NCBI GenBank assembly: GCA_937874965.1
Contig: CALNCD010000019.1
Span: 1-8,918, forward strand
DNA length: 8,918 bases
Direction: 5' to 3'
Source: an uncultured Erysipelotrichaceae bacterium
GTDB lineage: Bacteria; Bacillota_I; Bacilli_A; Erysipelotrichales; Erysipelotrichaceae
The notes below the pieces were generated by a model. It had not been told where the DNA came from and searched no databases. It saw only the letters and a program-made list of their open reading frames with translations. A program made the position numbers and the translations under genes. Shown one piece after another: positions 5,816 through 8,918 of the stretch (its first letter is position 1; every line of letters starts with the position of its first letter).

Positions 5816-6407
5816 TTATCGGTTATAGAATTCAACAACCAGTGATTCATTGATCTCTGCATTCAATTCTGAACGTTCAGGGAGACGAGTGAAGACACCT
5901 TTCTTGTTTTCTTTGTCCAATGTTACGTAATCAACAGTTCCAACACTTGCTTCCAATGCATCTGCAATGCTAGGCATTGTCCGTGATTTTTCTTTGACTT
6001 CAATCACAGAACCAGGCTTAACCTGGAATGAAGGAATGTCAACTTTCTTGCCGTTGACAAGGATGTGGCCATGATTGACCAACTGACGAGCACCGCGGCG
6101 GGTTCTCGCAAGGTTTAAACGATAGACGACATTATCAAGTCTTGATTCCAGTAAGAACAAGAAATTATGTCCGGTATTTCCTGATTGTTTGGTTGCTTTA
6201 ATGAAAGTGTTGTAGAACTGGCGTTCTGTTACACCATACATAAACCGAATCCGTTGTTTTTCACGAAGCTGAAGTCCATAGTTTGAAAGCTTCGCTCTGC
6301 GATTTTTTCCATGCTGACCTGGAGCGTTGGAGTTCTTCACCAGTTTCAAGAACTGAGAAGCTTAAACGACGGGATACCTTCCAAGTAGGTCCTTTAATGC
6401 GTGCCAT
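5816..6407 (-). CDS. rpsD: 30S ribosomal protein S4, frameshifted near the N-terminus
   Basis: S4 is a primary 16S rRNA-binding protein that nucleates 30S assembly. The ATG at 6407-6405 follows AGGAGG (6420-6415) by 7 bases and opens MARIKGPTWKVSRRLSFSVL, a clear S4 start, but this frame soon turns to nonsense and stops at 6261. The rest, from NAPGQHGKNRRAKLSNYGLQ to FTRLPERSELNAEINESLVV, is in another frame. The gene is 592 nt, one more than a multiple of 3. ACTGGTGAAGA (minus strand, 6344-6334) occurs once; a second tandem copy would give LETGEELVKNSNAPG, put Ala-Pro-Gly at 32-34 as in B. subtilis S4, and restore exactly 200 residues. The S4 domain with RQLVNHGHILVNGKKVDIPS is intact. No zinc-binding cysteines are present. 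S4 is normally essential, so a sequence error or a second rpsD copy should be considered. Confidence 0.93.
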
Positions 6408-6558
6408 TAGTAATCCTCCTGTTTTCCGGCTCGAAGACAGTACAAGCCAAGACCACGAGTGTTTATCATAATGTTTCACCTTTCAGCCAGGTTACTCGAT
6501 ATCCTATGATGGGATAAACGCTGATGTGATTTCCTTGTATGCTGCTATCATTTTGCGC
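6408..6558 (-). promoter_or_regulatory. rpsD mRNA leader with possible pseudoknot
   Basis: The leader is about 150 nt. On the minus strand GTTTATC (6519-6513) can pair with GATAAAC (6467-6461), and CGAGT (6498-6494) with ACTCG (6460-6456). The 3' arms are contiguous and the pairings interleave, which is an H-type pseudoknot. A competing hairpin TATCC/GGATA (6516-6512 with 6504-6500) uses part of the first arm, and a small hairpin ACCT/AGGT lies inside. S4 represses its own mRNA through structured leaders in other bacteria, so autoregulation is plausible. It does not match any leader I can name. Confidence 0.4.
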
Positions 6559-6564
6559 TTAATC

Positions 6565-6593
6565 AATATATCAGTTATAGTCAGCAAAGTCAA
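6565..6593 (-). promoter_or_regulatory. rpsD: rpsD promoter
   Basis: On the minus strand TTGACT (6593-6588) and TATATT (6570-6565) are separated by exactly 17 bases, a strong sigma-A promoter. Transcription should start near 6558. It sits just after the stop of the upstream hydrolase gene, giving rpsD its own transcript even if some read-through occurs. Confidence 0.75.
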
Positions 6594-6604
6594 TGAAAAA
6601 GGGC

Positions 6605-7414
6605 TTATTCGTAGATTTTATGTTTCATGGTCAGGATGCCGGCCCCCTCATTTTCAAAGTTTTCCAAGGGAAAGCCCATCACCGTTGTTTTTTCGGGTTC
6701 AATCCGCTGCTCCAAAATATCCGAGCAAAGCCGATCCATATCGATAAGTGTCTGGTAAGAAAGGTGAGTATCCTGGGTGTCGGGATAGTTCCAATCGGTA
6801 TGCATGGTATGACCGCCATGATAGGTGTAATCGGCATAAGGCGCCAATACTTTCAGGGCATGACGGATATTCTGCTGGTAGATTTCAACGGATTGGGCAC
6901 CGAGGATCCATAGCCAGACTGGCTTGCCGAAACTGTCTCCTGTATATACTATCCGGTCCGACTCATCAATCAGGACCAATGAACCTGGCGTATGGCCGGG
7001 GAGTTCTACAACTTTCAAGCCGCTCTTTCCAGAAGTCAGGATATCGCCTTCGTAAAGGCTGGTGTAGCGGGATACAGGATGGCAGCGCACTTTGCCTTGC
7101 AAGGCAAAGCTGCCGACCACGCTGAAAACACGCAGCTTCCACTTCCAGGCCTGTTTGTCTTTTGCGCCGACATACACTTGCTTGAAGGCCTCTGCGTGGT
7201 CCATATGATCCACATGGGCATGGGTAAGCACACATTCAATCGGTTTGTCCGTGATAGCTTCCAGGACAGGAAGCAGGGGCTCATCAACCATGCCGGTGTC
7301 AATGACGAAGGCCTTATGTGCATGGATGCTCAGATAGATTGAATTTTTATTGATTCCATCGATTGCATAGGAATGTTCTCCGATCTGCTTGATTGTGTAT
7401 TTTGAATCACTCAT
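6605..7414 (-). CDS. Metallo-beta-lactamase fold hydrolase, function unknown
   Basis: This is a 269-residue cytoplasmic protein of the glyoxalase II-like MBL superfamily. The metal-binding motif is THAHVDHMDH (64-73), with His65, His67, Asp69 and His70. His141 in LPGHTPGSLVLID, Asp160 in VYTGDSFG and a histidine of YHGGHT (198-203) complete a two-metal site. Such proteins hydrolyse thioesters, lactones, phosphodiesters and similar bonds; nothing here fixes the substrate. The start at 7414 is chosen because CGAGG (7425-7421) lies six bases before it. An in-frame ATG further upstream (7442-7440) overlaps the promoter -10 and cannot be used, and the longer open frame back to 7609 crosses the ezrA promoter. 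No clear terminator separates it from the rpsD promoter, so read-through into rpsD is possible. Confidence 0.88.
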   Translation of the reverse strand: MSDSKYTIKQIGEHSYAIDGINKNSIYLSIHAHKAFVIDTGMVDEPLLPVLEAITDKPIECVLTHAHVDHMDHAEAFKQVYVGAKDKQAWKWKLRVFSVVGSFALQGKVRCHPVSRYTSLYEGDILTSGKSGLKVVELPGHTPGSLVLIDESDRIVYTGDSFGKPVWLWILGAQSVEIYQQNIRHALKVLAPYADYTYHGGHTMHTDWNYPDTQDTHLSYQTLIDMDRLCSDILEQRIEPEKTTVMGFPLENFENEGAGILTMKHKIYE

Positions 7415-7439
7415 AAAAAACCTCGATTCTTCTTCTTTC

Positions 7440-7468
7440 ATTATAACGTGCTTGGAACCAACATACAA
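7440..7468 (-). promoter_or_regulatory. Promoter of the MBL hydrolase gene
   Basis: On the minus strand TATAAT (7445-7440) is a perfect -10, with TTGTAT (7468-7463) at 17-base spacing, a weak -35. The predicted start near 7433 leaves a short leader before the ribosome binding site, and supports the translation start at 7414. Confidence 0.6.
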
Positions 7469-7535
7469 ATTTAAGATTATGCAGGATTTCAGTGTGATTT
7501 GCCGATGTCCGTTTATGATTTCAATGATTTCACCG

Positions 7536-7563
7536 TTATTTTTTATGGAAGTTATGGTAAAAT
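7536..7563 (+). promoter_or_regulatory. ezrA: Probable ezrA promoter (extended -10)
   Basis: TGGTAAAAT (7555-7563) is an extended -10 (TGn plus TAAAAT). At the -35 position there is only TTATTT (7536-7541), a poor match, which an extended -10 can tolerate. Transcription would start near 7570, followed by GAGGTG (7583-7588) and the ATG at 7593. It diverges from the MBL hydrolase promoter. Confidence 0.5.
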
Positions 7564-7592
7564 AGTGAAAGTAGATATAGGTGAGGTGCGCA

Positions 7593-8918
7593 ATGGATTT
7601 TTCAGTCATTTTAGATATCTTGCAACGTCAGGAAACTTTTTTTGTTCTGATTACCCTGATTGTTGTCTTATTGGTCTTCTTCGTGGTGCGAACAATCCTC
7701 AAGAAAAGACTGTCAAAAACATTTTCTGAATGTGAAGTCCGCTATAATGCGATCCGCAGTGTTCCTATCTTATTTAAACTGAATAAAGCCAATGGTCTTG
7801 CAAAGGTCAACAAGGATGTGAGTGAGCGGGTGGAGAAGGCTAAGAAGACCTATGAAACCCTTCAGGAAGATATTGCCGGATTAGCGGATATGCTGGCCAA
7901 TTGCGAAGATAATATAGTCGACGGCCGCTTGAAGAAGGCCAAGAATCAGCTCACGGAAGCAACGCCCTTGTTTGAACAATTCGAGGTTCGTGTCCGTGAT
8001 CTGGATCATGAGCTGGATGGTTTACTGGAAGAAGAGTCACACCAGCGCGTCTTGATTATTGAATACAAAGATGAATTCAGAATGATTAAATCACGGTATG
8101 TCCAACGGGGCAATTCATTGACCTATGCTCATGAGGCCCTGGATCAGCAAGTCAAGGAAATTGAAAATGGATTCTCTTCGTTTGAAGAGTGGATGTTTGC
8201 AACCGAATTCGATAAAGCCAAGGTACAATCCAGCGCGATCCGTGAATCCATGGATAGCTTAAAAACCAAGATTGATGAGCTTCCTGATTTGATTGTGAAG
8301 GCTAAAGGTGTCATTCCTCAGCTAATCGGGAATGTTTCTGAACTTTACGGCGTTGCCCGTGATAAGAGCGTCTATCTGGATCACCTGGAAGTTCCCAGGA
8401 ATCTTGAGGTGGTTTCTGAAACACTGAAAGATGATCTGACCCACCTTAAATTGGCGGAATATGATCATATCAAGGAACATCTGAAGGAAAGTGAAGTCCG
8501 GCTTGAACAGCTCAAGGAACAGATTAACCGTGAAGTCAAAGCTAAGGATGAAGTCGATGTGGTTTCAGCAGCAGCTTTTTCATTATTGGATACCTTGACC
8601 GGACAGGTCGCGCAATTGAAGAAAGATATTCCGGTAATTATTGCCCGGTTCAATTTCCCTGACTTTGAGGTCCGGGTCAATGCCTGCGAAAGCCGTGTGA
8701 ATGATCTCATGATTTTGCGCAGCAAATTAATTCGGATGCAGAATGAAGAGCGTATTCCATCGTCAACTTTATTGATTTCATTGCGGGAGTGTCAGCAGGA
8801 TGTTGAACTTTGCGGCAAAGATATCAATACACTGTTGACGCTGATTGATGAGGCAAATGCCGATGAGACGCGGGCACGCAAGCAGGTTCTAAAGCTTTAC
8901 AGATCGGAAGAGCGTCGT
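7593..8918 (+). CDS. ezrA: Septation ring formation regulator EzrA (3' partial)
   Basis: EzrA is a membrane-anchored coiled-coil protein that restrains FtsZ ring assembly away from midcell and takes part in division and cell-wall synthesis in Bacillota. The frame is open from ATG 7593 to the window end. A short N-terminus is followed by one membrane segment (about residues 15-36, TFFVLITLIVVLLVFFVVRT) and then a long charged helical region with heptad-like spacing, matching EzrA's spectrin-like cytoplasmic domain. NAIRSVPILFKLNKANGLAK (52-71) follows the membrane anchor. About 436 codons are genuine against the usual 560-570, so roughly the last fifth is missing. The final six codons (8901-8918, RSEERR) are adapter sequence, not gene. 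The strong ribosome binding site GAGGTG (7583-7588) fixes the start. A nearby rpsD-ezrA arrangement also occurs in Bacillus. Confidence 0.82.
   Translation, partial: MDFSVILDILQRQETFFVLITLIVVLLVFFVVRTILKKRLSKTFSECEVRYNAIRSVPILFKLNKANGLAKVNKDVSERVEKAKKTYETLQEDIAGLADMLANCEDNIVDGRLKKAKNQLTEATPLFEQFEVRVRDLDHELDGLLEEESHQRVLIIEYKDEFRMIKSRYVQRGNSLTYAHEALDQQVKEIENGFSSFEEWMFATEFDKAKVQSSAIRESMDSLKTKIDELPDLIVKAKGVIPQLIGNVSELYGVARDKSVYLDHLEVPRNLEVVSETLKDDLTHLKLAEYDHIKEHLKESEVRLEQLKEQINREVKAKDEVDVVSAAAFSLLDTLTGQVAQLKKDIPVIIARFNFPDFEVRVNACESRVNDLMILRSKLIRMQNEERIPSSTLLISLRECQQDVELCGKDINTLLTLIDEANADETRARKQVLKLYRSEERR
8901..8918 (+). other. Illumina adapter sequence at the contig end
   Basis: The last 18 bases, AGATCGGAAGAGCGTCGT, are identical to the start of the TruSeq-type adapter that continues GTGTAGGGAAAG. 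They read in frame with ezrA as RSEERR, a known contaminant peptide. Genuine sequence ends at 8900 or a little earlier. Confidence 0.93.

Noticed and set aside
5816..6349. S4 starting at the TTG at 6349 as a naturally shorter protein
   Set aside because: There is no ribosome binding site before that TTG, and a proper S4 start with AGGAGG lies just upstream in the other frame.
6261..6407. A separate 48-codon gene starting MARIKGPTWK
   Set aside because: Its first 26 codons are the S4 N-terminus and the rest is out-of-frame S4 sequence. It is one half of the frameshifted rpsD, not a gene of its own.
6748..7342. Several plus-strand open frames of about 115-125 codons opposite the MBL hydrolase
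   Set aside because: All are antisense to the conserved metal-binding core of the hydrolase and show no family features.
7415..7609. A 65-residue N-terminal extension of the MBL hydrolase
   Set aside because: It crosses the divergent ezrA promoter and this gene's own promoter; residues there do not resemble the family, and the ATG at 7414 has a good ribosome binding site.

Overview
The window looks like one small contig from a low-to-moderate GC Bacillota genome, most likely an Erysipelotrichia relative. This rests on protein style, strong AGGAGG-type ribosome binding sites, a CcpA-type cre site, an EzrA homologue and a zinc-motif-free Bacillus-type S4. The taxonomic call is from memory, not from a search. 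The 3' end carries 18 bases identical to an Illumina adapter, so the window probably ends where the contig ends.

Layout. (1) 1-930, plus strand: the 3' end of infB and all of rbfA, closed by a clean intrinsic terminator. (2) 958-5543, plus strand: a beta-glucoside module. It has a MurR/RpiR-type regulator with its own promoter and terminator, then a three-gene operon of GH1 6-phospho-beta-glucosidase, PTS EIIC and ROK-family sugar kinase. The three genes are joined by two ATGA overlaps. The operon has a TATAAT promoter with a 13/14 cre match just downstream. No EIIA or EIIB gene is present. (3) 5457-5815: a gene-free gap holding the operon's terminator hairpins, a decayed IS3-family transposase tail on the minus strand (the plus-strand terminator is folded from the same DNA), and the terminator of rpsD. 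(4) 5816-6593, minus strand: rpsD with its own promoter and a roughly 150-nt leader that can form a pseudoknot. As given, rpsD is frameshifted. The damage is explained exactly by loss of one copy of an 11-bp tandem repeat; restoring it gives a 200-residue S4. (5) 6605-7414, minus strand: a metallo-beta-lactamase-fold hydrolase. (6) 7593-8918, plus strand: divergent ezrA, cut off by the contig end, with its last six codons being adapter.

How the genes work together. The central module should take up a beta-glucoside such as cellobiose through EIIC and produce the 6-phosphate, either with EIIA/EIIB encoded elsewhere or with the ROK kinase. The GH1 enzyme then cleaves it. The RpiR-type protein (SIS domain) would sense a phosphosugar, and CcpA would repress the operon when better sugars are present. 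The flanking genes are core translation and division genes: IF-2, RbfA, S4 and EzrA. The module therefore looks like an accessory insert between housekeeping blocks. The strongest points for a second look are the rpsD frameshift, the adapter tail, the EIIC operon lacking EIIA/EIIB, the IS remnant acting as a terminator, and the rpsD leader pseudoknot. I did not find evidence of a wholly new system.
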